A stretch of DNA of 51,167 nt, taken from Phycisphaerales bacterium UBA3190. GTDB lineage: Bacteria; Planctomycetota; Phycisphaerae; Phycisphaerales; UBA1924. The notes below the pieces were generated by a model. That model had not been told where the DNA came from and did not search any database. It saw nothing but the letters and a program-made list of their open reading frames with translations. The stretch lies in NCBI GenBank assembly GCA_002364005.1, contig DEXG01000031.1, positions 1 to 51,167 on the forward strand, given 5' to 3'. This document shows, piece after piece, positions 17,736 to 26,049 of this stretch (the stretch's first letter is position 1; each line of letters opens with the position of its first letter). A program made the translations under genes and the position numbers.

Positions 17736-18283
17736 CCATTCAAGTTCTGTAGGCAGTTGTAGAGTTGGTTTCGAGCGCGCTGAGCGCGTTTGCGCACGGC
17801 GACTTCCTGCTCGTTGAGGGTGAGGGCGATATCTCGCAGGGACATGCCGCGTCCGTATGCGAGTTCGATGACTTGTCGGAGGCGGTCGGAGAGCTTCTGG
17901 ATGCAGCCAAGCAGGGCGTCAACGCGTTCTCGGAAAGTCTCGCCTTGATCGGACGCGAGCGTCTCGAACCGTGTGTCGAGCGCATCGAGCACTTCGGGTG
18001 AGTACCACTTTGGTGCGGAGGTGCCTTTGCGGTAATGGGCGAGCACGAGGTTTCTCGCGATACCGCGGAGCCAGAGCCCAAACGGTCGTGCTCGGTCGTA
18101 GTCATCGAGTCGGCGCCAGGCGACGACCATTGTTTCTTGGAACAGGTCGTCGACATCGCTCGTATTGTTGAGCAAGCTGTGCAGGTATGCCGTGAGCATG
18201 CCCGCGTGCTCGCGCACGAGGATCTCGAAGACTTCTTGCCCGTCGTGCGACCGTGGTTCTGTCACCGCGAATAACCCCTTCAT
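17732..18283 (-). CDS. ECF-type RNA polymerase sigma factor
   Basis: A sigma-70 protein of about 183 residues with region 2 (FEILVREHAGMLTAYLHSLLNNTSDVDDLFQETMVVAWRRL, then WLRGIARNLVLAHYRK) and region 4 (LSDRLRQVIELAYGRGMSLRDIALTLNEQEVAVRKRAQRARNQL). It resembles the Rhodopirellula/Verrucomicrobium ECF group, which differs from the two kinase-paired sigma factors here. The start is uncertain: Met at 18283 gives a normal family length, while Mets at 18352 and 18385 are in frame; an AGGAGA lies 15 bases before the one at 18352. It is coupled to the membrane protein downstream by ATGA. The vanadium haloperoxidase gene is divergent from it. Confidence 0.85.
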   Translation of the reverse strand: MKGLFAVTEPRSHDGQEVFEILVREHAGMLTAYLHSLLNNTSDVDDLFQETMVVAWRRLDDYDRARPFGLWLRGIARNLVLAHYRKGTSAPKWYSPEVLDALDTRFETLASDQGETFRERVDALLGCIQKLSDRLRQVIELAYGRGMSLRDIALTLNEQEVAVRKRAQRARNQLYNCLQNLNG

Positions 18284-18497
18284 CTTGTCAGCAGTCAGAA
18301 GTCTGCACCCTCGTGGCGGAATCGCCACAGGTCTGTTGTCGTCGATGCCCATGAGTGTGACATCGATTCTCCTGCATCTCTCCATAATTCGGACATGTTC
18401 AATAAAAAGCTTTCGCAGATGTCACACATTTCCCTGGTGAGGCAATGTCTCTTCGGTGCCTGTTGAACTGAGCACTGCTTGCTTGAAAGGAGCTCAC

Positions 18498-20267
18498 ATG
18501 CGAAGCAAAGAGTACATGGCTGCGTTGCTGCTGCTGGCGATTCCCGCCGCGGAGGCATTCGCGCAGGAGGGTGAAAAGGAGTTATCCAAGAGCCAAGAGG
18601 TTGGCTATTTGGGCGCAACCAGCCGTTCGGCCATGGCTCGCAATGTGCTTGCGCGACTGAAAAATCAGATGGATGTGCGTGATGTCGCGAGCCAGACCGA
18701 TCGGGTCTTGCTGTGGCACGAGATCGCCCTGGACTCGGTCGCGATCGACCACACGCCAGACCCGGACACGGGCTATGTGGGTGCGGCCCACGCGGGTCCG
18801 ACCCGGACCAGCCGCGCTCTTGCGATGACCCAGATTGCGGTTTTTGATGCGGTGAATGCGATTCTGCAGGATTACACGCCATACAACGATATTGGGTCTG
18901 CGTCGTCTGATGGATCGATCGATGCGGCCATCGCTTATGCTGCCTACACCGTGCAGGCCTCGCTCTATCCTGAGCAGCACGACCGGCTGACTTCGCTGCT
19001 TGAATCCGATCTCGACCAGATCGGTCTCGGGCAGAGCCAGGGTGGGGACAGCGATGCGATCGCGGAGGGCCAGCGTATTGGTGAGCTGGCGGCGCAGGCA
19101 ATCCTGGATATTCGAGCCGATGACAACTCGGATCACCGGGAGCCGGATTTCGGTCAGGGCGGTAGGGTTGCCGATGGCGAGCTCACGGTCAACGGGACAC
19201 CGGTGAATGGTGGAACCACGCTGGCATTCGAGTGGGAGCCCGATCCGCTGACACCGATCGCTGAGGGTGAGTTCCATCTGGCGCTCGGTGCGTACTGGGG
19301 TGCGGTAACGCCATTCTCCCTCGAGCGTGGAGATCAGTATCGTGTGGCCCCACCGCCGACACCTGGATCTCGCAGGTATCTCGATGGCTACAACGAGGTA
19401 AAGACCATCGGCGCGTCTGTTGATACAGCCGGCAGCAGGTCTACGCCGCATACCCGGTTCATCGGGAACTTCTGGGGGTACGACGGCACACCGTTGCTCG
19501 GGACCCCGCCACGCTCGTATAACCAGATTGCGGCACAGGTCGCGGTTGAACAGGGCATCGATGAGCCGCTTGAGATGGCCCGTTACCTGGCGATGATCAA
19601 CACCGGGCTTGCCGATTCGGCGATCGCTTCATGGGACAGCAAGTTCTACTACAACTACTGGCGTCCGGTGACCGCGATTCCCAAGTCAGACGGCGTGGAT
19701 GAGACGATCGAGGACTCGGAATGGAAGCCGGTCGGTATATCGGTGATCAATACCGAAATGGCCATCACGCCGACCCCGCCCTTCCCCGCGTACCCCTCGG
19801 GGCACTCGACCTTTGGCTCGGCTGCGTTTGAGATTATGCGGAGCTTCTTCGGCAATCGGACCCGCTTTACCTTTGTCTCAGATGAGTACAACGGCGAGGG
19901 CGTGGATCCCCTGGGAGTTCCCCGCCCCCTCGTGCCTGTTCGGTTCGTAACGCTCAGCGAGGCGCAGGAATCCAACGGCATCAGCCGGATCTACAACGGT
20001 GTCCACTGGCAGTGGGACAACATCGCCGGGCAGGAACTCGGTGAAGCCATTGGGGAGCACATCCTCAACGAGGGCGAAGCGTTTCAGCATGTCTATTGCC
20101 TTGCGGACATGGATAGGAACGGTGAAGTTGGATTTTTCGATGTCTCTGAGTTCGTCCGTTTGTACGGCGACGAAGACGAAGCCGCGGACATGGATGCAAA
20201 CGGAGTGTTTGATTTCTTCGATGTCTCTCTATTCCTCGAGGCCTACACCCACGGTTGTGGGAACTAA
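18498..20267 (+). CDS. Secreted vanadium-dependent haloperoxidase/PAP2-type enzyme with dockerin-like C-terminus
   Basis: A 589-residue protein with a signal peptide (MRSKEYMAALLLLAIPAAEAFA). The vanadate/phosphate-binding site of the haloperoxidase-PAP2 superfamily is complete: K382-x6-R389-P390 (KFYYNYWRP), P433-S-G-H436 (PSGH) and S496-R497-x5-H503-x3-D507 (SRIYNGVHWQWD). H503 would bind vanadate covalently. Such enzymes oxidise halides with hydrogen peroxide, although acid phosphatase activity cannot be excluded from motifs alone. The C-terminus holds two dockerin-like repeats (LADMDRNGEVGFFDVSEF and DMDANGVFDFFDVSLF) and ends in GCGN instead of GCP. A GAAAGGAGC ribosome binding site fixes the start. 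Divergent from the sigma factor at 17732-18283, which might regulate it. Confidence 0.9.
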   Translation: MRSKEYMAALLLLAIPAAEAFAQEGEKELSKSQEVGYLGATSRSAMARNVLARLKNQMDVRDVASQTDRVLLWHEIALDSVAIDHTPDPDTGYVGAAHAGPTRTSRALAMTQIAVFDAVNAILQDYTPYNDIGSASSDGSIDAAIAYAAYTVQASLYPEQHDRLTSLLESDLDQIGLGQSQGGDSDAIAEGQRIGELAAQAILDIRADDNSDHREPDFGQGGRVADGELTVNGTPVNGGTTLAFEWEPDPLTPIAEGEFHLALGAYWGAVTPFSLERGDQYRVAPPPTPGSRRYLDGYNEVKTIGASVDTAGSRSTPHTRFIGNFWGYDGTPLLGTPPRSYNQIAAQVAVEQGIDEPLEMARYLAMINTGLADSAIASWDSKFYYNYWRPVTAIPKSDGVDETIEDSEWKPVGISVINTEMAITPTPPFPAYPSGHSTFGSAAFEIMRSFFGNRTRFTFVSDEYNGEGVDPLGVPRPLVPVRFVTLSEAQESNGISRIYNGVHWQWDNIAGQELGEAIGEHILNEGEAFQHVYCLADMDRNGEVGFFDVSEFVRLYGDEDEAADMDANGVFDFFDVSLFLEAYTHGCGN

Positions 20268-20278
20268 TCACTCCATAC

Positions 20279-20311
20279 GCGTCCCGCCTGCGAAAACGGG
20301 CGGGACGCTTT
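20279..20311 (+). terminator. Intrinsic terminator after haloperoxidase gene
   Basis: A 10-bp perfect stem (GCGTCCCGCC / GGCGGGACGC) with a 10-base loop is followed by a short TTT run. It ends 29 bases before the next gene and could be partly read through. Confidence 0.7.
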
Positions 20312-20339
20312 CAGAGTTACACCAGATAGGAGCAACCCC

Positions 20340-20903
20340 ATGAATGTCTACCGTGCAGCTTCCGCGATCATTGGGCTTGGCATTAGTACTGTGCTTGTGA
20401 GCCAGTACGTGGCCCACGAGAAGAAGCCAGATCAACCCACGCTTGCCAGCACGCTCGACGCGGGGGCGGGCGCGACGGTGGGGGGGCTACAGGAAGGGGC
20501 GGACCAGGAGTCGCTGGCAGAAACCGGCGATTCACGATTCGTCGAGCAGGAGCTTGAGGATATCGAGTCTCCTTTTACCCGAGAGACGGTTCTCGCGCTC
20601 AACGCGATCGTGGAGCGTTCGCTCTCGGCGATCAACGAGTTTGATGATGCCAGGAAGCAGGCGGAGGCAACAAGTACCCAGGGTCAAGCGGAGTTGCTGG
20701 CCGTGTATCAGGCGATCTCCGAGCGAGCAGCACTGGCCCGACGCGATATGGCAGTTGAGGGTAATCGGATGCTGAACAGCGGCGAGCAGTACAATCAGGC
20801 GATTTTCGCCGCGATGGTGCATTTCGTCGAGCAGGTCGACGATGAAGTCCGGCGTGAGATCGAAACGGTGCAAGTCGTCGGGGGCGATGAGGCCGAGTCG
20901 TAG
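20340..20903 (+). CDS. Small exported or membrane-anchored protein of unknown function
   Basis: A 187-residue protein with an N-terminal hydrophobic segment (AASAIIGLGISTVLVSQYVA) that may be an uncleaved anchor or a signal peptide. Then comes an acidic low-complexity linker and a mostly alpha-helical part (ETVLALNAIVERSLSAIN, ISERAALARRDMAVEG). It starts behind a good TAGGAGC ribosome binding site, just after the terminator of the haloperoxidase gene. I do not recognise the family. Its closeness to the haloperoxidase suggests, but does not show, a link. Confidence 0.65.
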   Translation: MNVYRAASAIIGLGISTVLVSQYVAHEKKPDQPTLASTLDAGAGATVGGLQEGADQESLAETGDSRFVEQELEDIESPFTRETVLALNAIVERSLSAINEFDDARKQAEATSTQGQAELLAVYQAISERAALARRDMAVEGNRMLNSGEQYNQAIFAAMVHFVEQVDDEVRREIETVQVVGGDEAES

Positions 20904-20964
20904 GCCTGCCCCGAGCGCCATGGCTGAGTTCGGCGATCTGACAGGGATTGTCCGCAAAAAGACA

Positions 20965-21018
20965 AGACCCTGCTACTTGATGTGCTGTTGAATCAGCGTC
21001 ATCGGGGTAGCGGGGTCT
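20965..21018. terminator. Bidirectional hairpin terminator between small-protein gene and tRNA-Ser
   Basis: Twelve-base arms AGACCCTGCTAC / GTAGCGGGGTCT pair with one G-U, and an inner GATG/CATC plus GCTG/CAGC helix lies in the loop. T-rich sequence follows on the plus strand (TTTCTTC), and AAAAAGA precedes it, giving a U-run on the minus strand. It can therefore end transcripts of the small-protein gene and of the convergent tRNA gene. Confidence 0.75.
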
Positions 21019-21027
21019 TTCTTCTAA

Positions 21028-21114
21028 CGGAGAGAGGGGGATTCGAACCCCCGAGGGGATTGCTCCCCCACACGAATTCCAATCGTGCGCCTTCAACCGC
21101 TCAGCCATCTCTCC
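21028..21114 (-). tRNA. tRNA-Ser (anticodon GGA)
   Basis: On the minus strand the acceptor arms GGAGAGA / TCTCTCC pair over 7 bp with G as discriminator. The anticodon stem CACGA/TCGTG encloses loop TTGGAAT with anticodon GGA, reading UCC/UCU. A long variable arm (GGGGGAGCAATCCCC region) marks a class II tRNA, and the T-loop GGTTCGAATCC is standard. The 3' CCA is not encoded. No tRNA gene is adjacent. Confidence 0.96.
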
Positions 21115-21211
21115 TGATGGTGCCATGGGTCTGGCAGGTCTGAAGTCTAGGGGCGGCAGGGTCGAGAGAAAAGCAGGTGGAGCCAAGAGGGTGGCAGAGT
21201 TCCTGCTTGGC

Positions 21212-21802
21212 TCAGTTGGTTGGGCTTCGATCCAGGAGGTCGAGGGCCATCCGCTTTGCCAGTTGGGCCGAGGCGCCCATTTTTCCTGCGTCCCCGCTCA
21301 CCTGCCCAACGACGCGGGTGGCGACGATGGCCCCCTCGAGGAGTATGTTGAGCTGTTCAGCCGTGTCATCGGGGTCTTTGAGCTCCGCCTGCTCACAGAG
21401 GTCCCGCAGGTACCGGACGATGGTTTGCTTGTGTTCGGCCGCGATCCGGCGCGGGGCGGAGTCGGAGACCGAGAACTCGGCGGCTGCGTTGATGAACATG
21501 CAGCCGCAGAACTCGTTGCCTGTGAACCATTCCTCATGAAAATCGAAGACGGCGGCGATCTGCTCGCGTGGGGTCCTGGCTTTGGATTCTACGAACTTCA
21601 TCAACCGATTGCGGAAGATCTCATCGCGTCGACGCATCGCGGCGATGATCAGTTCGTCCTTGGATTTGAAGTGGTTATAGAGGGTCATGCGGCTGATGCC
21701 GCCCTCTTTCAGGATGTCGTCCAGGCTCGTTGCGTGGAACCCGTATCGGTAGAAGACCCGCATGGCGGCATCGATCAGTTCGTCTCTTCGGCTTGGGGGC
21801 AA
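21212..21802 (-). CDS. TetR/AcrR-family transcriptional regulator
   Basis: A 196-residue repressor with an N-terminal helix-turn-helix (RDELIDAAMRVFYRYGFHATSLDDILKEGGISRMTLYNHFKSKDEL, residues about 6-50) and a helical ligand domain. The end of that domain resembles the LmrA/YxaF-like C-terminus (LNILLEGAIVATRVVGQV). The best start is a TTG, preceded at 9 bases by AGGAG; no suitable ATG precedes the HTH. The divergent genes encode AhpD-like and quinone-reductase-type proteins. Palindromic sites lie in front of both its own gene and theirs, so it probably represses both directions and responds to an organic electrophile or quinone. Two nearby Cys residues in FCGCMF (about residues 96-101) could be redox-sensitive. 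Confidence 0.9.
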   Translation of the reverse strand: MPPSRRDELIDAAMRVFYRYGFHATSLDDILKEGGISRMTLYNHFKSKDELIIAAMRRRDEIFRNRLMKFVESKARTPREQIAAVFDFHEEWFTGNEFCGCMFINAAAEFSVSDSAPRRIAAEHKQTIVRYLRDLCEQAELKDPDDTAEQLNILLEGAIVATRVVGQVSGDAGKMGASAQLAKRMALDLLDRSPTN

Positions 21803-21820
21803 AGTGTGGCACTCCTTGGT

Positions 21821-21838
21821 CTATACACATGAGTATAG
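21821..21838. promoter_or_regulatory. Inverted repeat in tetR promoter (candidate operator)
   Basis: CTATAC and GTATAG arms separated by six bases lie 19 bases upstream of the TTG start of the TetR gene. On the minus strand the site includes TATACT, a good -10 element, with CTGACC 18 bases before it. Binding here would block the regulator's own promoter. Confidence 0.55.
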
Positions 21839-21961
21839 ATTAACGCGCTGTTTTCGGTCAGCTATTCCCGGTATTTTCGCCCCGGTTTCTAGATTAGAGG
21901 CCGAATACAGGGCTTAGAGCTGGATAGAGCGGAAAAAATTTGCAAATCAGGGAATGATCGC

Positions 21962-21989
21962 TTGATCAATACTGATTAGTCAGTATAGT
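21962..21989 (+). promoter_or_regulatory. Promoter with operator in the spacer, upstream of the AhpD-like operon
   Basis: TTGATC and TATAGT are separated by 16 bases, a plausible sigma-70 promoter. A perfect palindrome ATACTGA-TTAG-TCAGTAT (21969-21986) fills the spacer and touches the -10 box. It shares the (C/A)TATAC and GTATAG-like ends of the site in front of the TetR gene, so the same repressor may bind both. The rest of the 333-base region between the divergent genes is AT-richer than its surroundings and shows no gene. Confidence 0.6.
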
Positions 21990-22135
21990 TGCGGACAAGC
22001 CGCACGCGTGCTTCGGAATATCTGAAGCTCGTTGGCACCGCCGTCTTACGCGCTCAGGCGCACACACAACCCGTACCCGCATCGCTGGTGAGCCATTCGC
22101 CGGGCGGGTATCGCATGGCCAGAAGGAGATCAGCT

Positions 22136-22705
22136 ATGACACAGTTCACGATTCACACCGCCGAGACCGCACCCGATGCACGGGAACTCATTGAGGGGGC
22201 TCAGAGTGCCTTCGGGTTTCTGCCCAACCTGCTGGGCATCATGGCCGAGGCCCCGGCGCTCTTGGAGGGCTACATGACTTTGGCAGGCATCTTCGATAAG
22301 ACCGAACTCTCGGCAACCGAACGCCAGATCGTGCTGATGGTGAATAATCGCCTCAACGGGTGCACCTACTGCATGTCGGCGCACACCGGGATCTCTAAGG
22401 CACAGGGCGTGCCCGATGAGGTCATCGAATCTCTGCGTGAGGGAACCAGCATTGCAGACCCGAAGCTTGAGGCGCTGCGTGTGTTCGCGGTGCGCGTGAA
22501 TGAGACCCGCGGCTGGCCCGAGCAGGGGGACATCGATGCGTTGTTGGCGGCTGGGTATACCAAGCAGACCGTCCTGGAGGTCATTCTTGGTACTTCGCTG
22601 AAGGTGATGTCGAACTACACCAATCACATTGCCAGCACACCCCTCGACAGCGCCTTTGCCGCGGTTGAATGGACACCCGCCGAACTCGCTGAGTCGGCCC
22701 GCTAA
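22136..22705 (+). CDS. Carboxymuconolactone decarboxylase / AhpD-like peroxidase family protein
   Basis: The 189-residue protein has the AhpD-fold core with a redox motif C76-T-Y-C79 followed by H83 (NGCTYCMSAH), preceded by ELSATERQIVLMVNNRLNG. This CxxC-x3-H arrangement marks alkylhydroperoxidase-D-like proteins that reduce peroxides or act as redox partners, instead of true decarboxylases. It is the first gene downstream of the operator-containing promoter and is divergent from the TetR gene. A GAAGGAGATCAGCT ribosome binding site supports the start. An adjacent gene encodes a second, Cys-free relative. Confidence 0.88.
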   Translation: MTQFTIHTAETAPDARELIEGAQSAFGFLPNLLGIMAEAPALLEGYMTLAGIFDKTELSATERQIVLMVNNRLNGCTYCMSAHTGISKAQGVPDEVIESLREGTSIADPKLEALRVFAVRVNETRGWPEQGDIDALLAAGYTKQTVLEVILGTSLKVMSNYTNHIASTPLDSAFAAVEWTPAELAESAR

Positions 22706-22790
22706 GCACACACACAACCAAGAGCCCGTAAGGCCCGGCGATCGTCTCGTCGGGCGCGGGTATCGCATTGCCTCAGGAAAGGGGGTCGGC

Positions 22791-23297
22791 ATGGGACCGA
22801 CATCAGGACAAGCAGTTGAGTGGGCCACGGGGCTCAGCCATGAAGTTGTAGGGACGATCGAGCACGGCTTGAGCATGGTGCCGCGTGTTGCACGCAGGAT
22901 GCAATCGATGAGTAGCCCGGGAGGGCGCTCGCAGGTCTCGGGCGGTCGGCCAGATCAGGCGACTCGCATACTTGGCTTTGTAGCCGAGCTGATCGCAGAT
23001 ATGTACGCATGCTCGCAGGACGAAGCGATGCTGCGTGTTGTCGTCGGGCTTGCTGACTATGACGCCGAGGACGCGCAGGACGAGCACCATGAGTCGTTCG
23101 CCGATCGTGTGATCGAGGTGTACGGGCACATCGATCCCGAGGAGATCGATCAGCTGCGATCGGACGGCTTTCAGGATCGGCAGATCGCCGACATCGTTTC
23201 GGTTGTCGCGTTGACCATGTTTGCTTGCTCGCACATTTTCGGTTTGGACATCGAGAACGAGTCCTCGCCACACGGTTCGTTTGCCTTTGCGGGCTGA
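22791..23297 (+). CDS. AhpD/CMD-fold-like protein lacking CxxC
   Basis: A 168-residue protein with a helical pattern like carboxymuconolactone decarboxylase relatives. Near the end LRSDGFQDRQIADIVSVVALTMFACSHIFG matches the usual LRDAGFSDREILDIVLVVA...N...R phrase of peroxidase-related enzymes. The redox CxxC is absent, so a peroxidase role is doubtful and it may be a binding or degenerate partner. The start follows AGGAAAGGGGGTCGGC. The leader preceding this gene shares short words (CACACACAACC, GGGTATCGCAT) with the leader of the gene before it. Confidence 0.6.
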   Translation: MGPTSGQAVEWATGLSHEVVGTIEHGLSMVPRVARRMQSMSSPGGRSQVSGGRPDQATRILGFVAELIADMYACSQDEAMLRVVVGLADYDAEDAQDEHHESFADRVIEVYGHIDPEEIDQLRSDGFQDRQIADIVSVVALTMFACSHIFGLDIENESSPHGSFAFAG

Positions 23298-23330
23298 CGA
23301 CCATCCGTTCACACCTTTGAGGAGTATTCC

Positions 23331-23837
23331 ATGAGCAGTACAACACATACCCATGCCAGCACGCCCGAGCCGTCGCCCGCGAAGCTCGTTCCGCCCTTTA
23401 CAGTGGAGACGGCGCTCGCGAAGGTCCGCGCGGCGGAGGACGCGTGGAACTCACGCGACCCGGAGCGTGTGTCGATGGCGTACTCGCCTGACAGCGCCTG
23501 GCGGAACCGCGACACATTCGTCACCGGGCGTGAGGAGATCCGGGCATTCCTGAAAGGGAAGTGGGATCGGGAGTTGGACTATCGCCTGGCGAAGGCGCTC
23601 TGGGGTTTTCGTGAGAATCGTATCGCGGTCCGGTTTCAGTACGAGTGGCATACGGCGAATGGGCAGTGGTTCCGGAGTTACGGCAACGAGCTCTGGGAGT
23701 TCGACGATGCGGGGCTGATGCGCCGTCGAGAGGCGAGCATCAACGATGTTCCGATTCTCGTGTCGCAACGCCGGTTCCACTGGGATGCGCCCGGGCCGCG
23801 CCCGATCGATGACGCCGGGATACCCGAGGTGAGATGA
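23331..23837 (+). CDS. DUF1348 / SnoaL-NTF2-like protein
   Basis: A 168-residue cytoplasmic protein of the NTF2-like fold. The phrases VRAAEDAWNSRDPERVSMAYSPDSAWRNRD, FLKGKWDRELDYRLAKALW, FRENRIAVRFQYEWHTANGQWFRSYGNELWEF and GLMRRREASINDVPI match the DUF1348 family closely. These proteins are found beside redox and stress genes in many bacteria, but the biochemical role is not known. A TGAGGAGTATTCC ribosome binding site precedes the start. It sits within the same-strand run behind the TetR-type operator and is probably co-expressed. Confidence 0.85.
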   Translation: MSSTTHTHASTPEPSPAKLVPPFTVETALAKVRAAEDAWNSRDPERVSMAYSPDSAWRNRDTFVTGREEIRAFLKGKWDRELDYRLAKALWGFRENRIAVRFQYEWHTANGQWFRSYGNELWEFDDAGLMRRREASINDVPILVSQRRFHWDAPGPRPIDDAGIPEVR

Positions 23838-23924
23838 GCAGCCGTCCGCGCCATGGGGTGTTCCCGCGGGCGGGCACAGAGTTGGAGTCGAAAGAATGCA
23901 CACCTTTGAATCAGGAGAAAAAGG

Positions 23925-25148
23925 ATGAAGACACACACAGCACCAATGACCATGATCGCCATGCTCACCGCATGTGCCGCAACCTCGATGGGATGCACGA
24001 CGCAGCAGGCGATGGACGAGGGGGATCAGATGCAGGGGCATGGGACGAAGACGGTCCATTACATCGATGGGCCCCGTGAGGATGCGCCGATCCCTCGCCC
24101 CGGCGTGGAGCTCTCGCGAGGCGGCTTTGCCGTGGTTGTGATCGACCCGCAGAACGACTTCCTGAGCCCCGAAGGGGTGACCTGGGGCGTCGTCGGCGAG
24201 AGCGTGACCGAGAACGGGACGGTCGACAACATCGGGCGGCTGTTCGAGGTTGCCAAGGATGTCGATGCGCAGGTCGTCGTGAGCCCGCACTACTACTACC
24301 CGCACGACCATGATTGGGCGTTCGAGGGCGCACTCGAAACCCTGATGCACGACATCGGGATGTTCAACCGCAAGGGTCCGCTGGATGTTGATGGGCTCGA
24401 GGGTTCGGGCGCGGATTGGCTCGGGCAGTACAAGCCGTATATTGAGGATGGCGAGACCATCATCGTCGGCCCGCACAAGGTGTACGGTCCGGAATCGAAT
24501 GATCTGGCGCTCCAGCTCCGCAAGCGGGGGATCAACCAGATCGTCCTCGCGGGGATGTCCGCGAACCTGTGCGTTGAATCGCACATGCGTGACCTGATCG
24601 AGGACGGCTTCGAGGTGGTTGTTGTTTCTGACGCGACCGCGGCGGCCAAGCTGCCCGGCTACGACGGGTTCGAGGCGGCGTTCGTGAACTACCGCATGAT
24701 CGCCAGCGATGTCTGGAGCACCGACGAGGCGGTCGAGAAGATCGCGGCGGCTCGGGGCGAGCTGGTCAATGTGTCCGGGGCGAGCGATATCGCCCTCGCC
24801 GGGTTCGACCCCGTTTCGTTCTTCAAGGGCGGAGCGCCGAAGAACGGGTCGCCGATGATCCGCGCATCGTACGGCGGTGCGACTTACCTCTTCGCGGACG
24901 AACAGAGCAAGTCCGAGTTCGAATCCAACCCAGATCGCTACGCGCCGCAGTACGGCGGGTTCTGCGCCTACGGGGTTTCGCTGGGGATTCTGCTGCCTGT
25001 GGACATCACGACTGCGCAGGTCCGCAACGGGAAGCTGTACCTGAATGTGAACTCGGCGATCCTTGAGAAGTTCAACGCGGACTTCGACGGGAGTGTCGAT
25101 CGGGCGAACGAGAACTGGCCCAAGCTCTTCGCGGAGCACGCGGAATAA
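23925..25148 (+). CDS. Isochorismatase-like hydrolase fused to a YHS domain, probable lipoprotein
   Basis: A 407-residue protein in three parts. The N-terminus looks like a lipoprotein signal with Cys24 (ATSMGC), although the -3 residue is not the usual Leu. Residues 65-270 form a cysteine-hydrolase domain with the triad D74 (VVIDPQNDF), K185 (GPHKVYGPES) and C216 (GMSANLCVES). Residues 290-360 resemble a YHS domain: GFDPVSFFKGGAPKNGSP, GGATYLFADEQSKSEFESNPDRYAPQYGGFCAYGVSLG. YHS domains are linked to metal handling or to oxidoreductases. The fusion is unusual, and activity, if any, should be outside the cytoplasm. The start follows CAGGAGAAAAAGG. Confidence 0.85.
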   Translation: MKTHTAPMTMIAMLTACAATSMGCTTQQAMDEGDQMQGHGTKTVHYIDGPREDAPIPRPGVELSRGGFAVVVIDPQNDFLSPEGVTWGVVGESVTENGTVDNIGRLFEVAKDVDAQVVVSPHYYYPHDHDWAFEGALETLMHDIGMFNRKGPLDVDGLEGSGADWLGQYKPYIEDGETIIVGPHKVYGPESNDLALQLRKRGINQIVLAGMSANLCVESHMRDLIEDGFEVVVVSDATAAAKLPGYDGFEAAFVNYRMIASDVWSTDEAVEKIAAARGELVNVSGASDIALAGFDPVSFFKGGAPKNGSPMIRASYGGATYLFADEQSKSEFESNPDRYAPQYGGFCAYGVSLGILLPVDITTAQVRNGKLYLNVNSAILEKFNADFDGSVDRANENWPKLFAEHAE

Positions 25149-25276
25149 AGGGCTGATCCTCTTCTCTCTCCTCATCCGGCTGACGCGGTGGAGGCGCCCC
25201 GTCGGCTGATTCTCAGACTTGCGACAACTTCACAACACCACGCGCCGTGTGCGCGGGATTCAGAGGGAGATTCACC

Positions 25277-25936
25277 ATGACTGTCTTACTGCGAGTTGAT
25301 GCGAGCGCTCGCCTGGATCGATCGATCACGCGTCAGTTGACCGAGCGGTTCATCGATGGGTGGCGATCGAGCGAGCCGGGTGTTCGGGTCCTGCCCCGCG
25401 ATATTGGGCGCAACCCGCCTTCAATCGTGACGGAGGCGTGGATCAGCGCGGGGTTCCTTCCGCCCGAACAGCGGACCCAGGAGATGAAGGACGCGCTCGC
25501 GGAGTCCATGAACCTCATCGACGAGGTGCGGCGAGCGGATGTGATCGTGATCGGGTCACCGCTCTACAACTACGGTCTTCCGGGGGCGCTGAAGGCCTGG
25601 GTCGATCAGATCATCCGCGTCGGTGAGACCTTCTCGTTCGATCTTGAGCGCGGGGATTTCCCGATCCAGAGCACGCTCAGCGGCAAGACGCTCGTTGTGC
25701 TGTCGTCCAGGGGCGAGTTTGGTTTCGAGCCGGGCGGCATCCGCGACGGGTGGAACCACATGAGCCCGCACCTGCGGACGATTGCAACGCGTCTGCTGGG
25801 TATCGCCGAGGCGGACATCCATGAGATCGTCTCGGAGTATCAGGAGTTCAACGACGAGCGTCACCATCGCTCGCGGGAGCGGGCGTTGCGAGATGCGGCG
25901 GGGCTCGGGACGCGTCTCGCGGGTGGCATGATGTAA
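25277..25936 (+). CDS. FMN-dependent NAD(P)H quinone/azo-reductase
   Basis: A 219-residue flavodoxin-fold protein of the AzoR/NQO type. Visible are the phosphate-binding start LRVDASARLDRSITRQL, the flavin loop SPLYNYGLPGALKAWVDQIIRVGETFSF and the SSRGEFGFEPGG region. Such enzymes reduce quinones and azo compounds by two electrons, which fits the electrophile-stress theme of the neighbourhood. The start follows GAGGGAGATTCACC. It is the last gene before a strong terminator. Confidence 0.88.
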   Translation: MTVLLRVDASARLDRSITRQLTERFIDGWRSSEPGVRVLPRDIGRNPPSIVTEAWISAGFLPPEQRTQEMKDALAESMNLIDEVRRADVIVIGSPLYNYGLPGALKAWVDQIIRVGETFSFDLERGDFPIQSTLSGKTLVVLSSRGEFGFEPGGIRDGWNHMSPHLRTIATRLLGIAEADIHEIVSEYQEFNDERHHRSRERALRDAAGLGTRLAGGMM

Positions 25937-26000
25937 TCAGTTTTCTTCATGGGAAGGGCACCGTTTTTTCTCTTTTTCTTTTCGATGCCCCTCTTGTCGT

Positions 26001-26040
26001 CGCCCGGGCCGAGCCTTGTGCTTGCCCGGGCGGCGCTTTT
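26001..26040. terminator. Intrinsic terminator between convergent genes
   Basis: A 9-bp perfect stem (CGCCCGGGC / GCCCGGGCG) with a 14-base loop is followed by GCGCTTTT. It ends the reductase transcript. Confidence 0.75.
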
Positions 26041-26049
26041 ATTCAAAGG

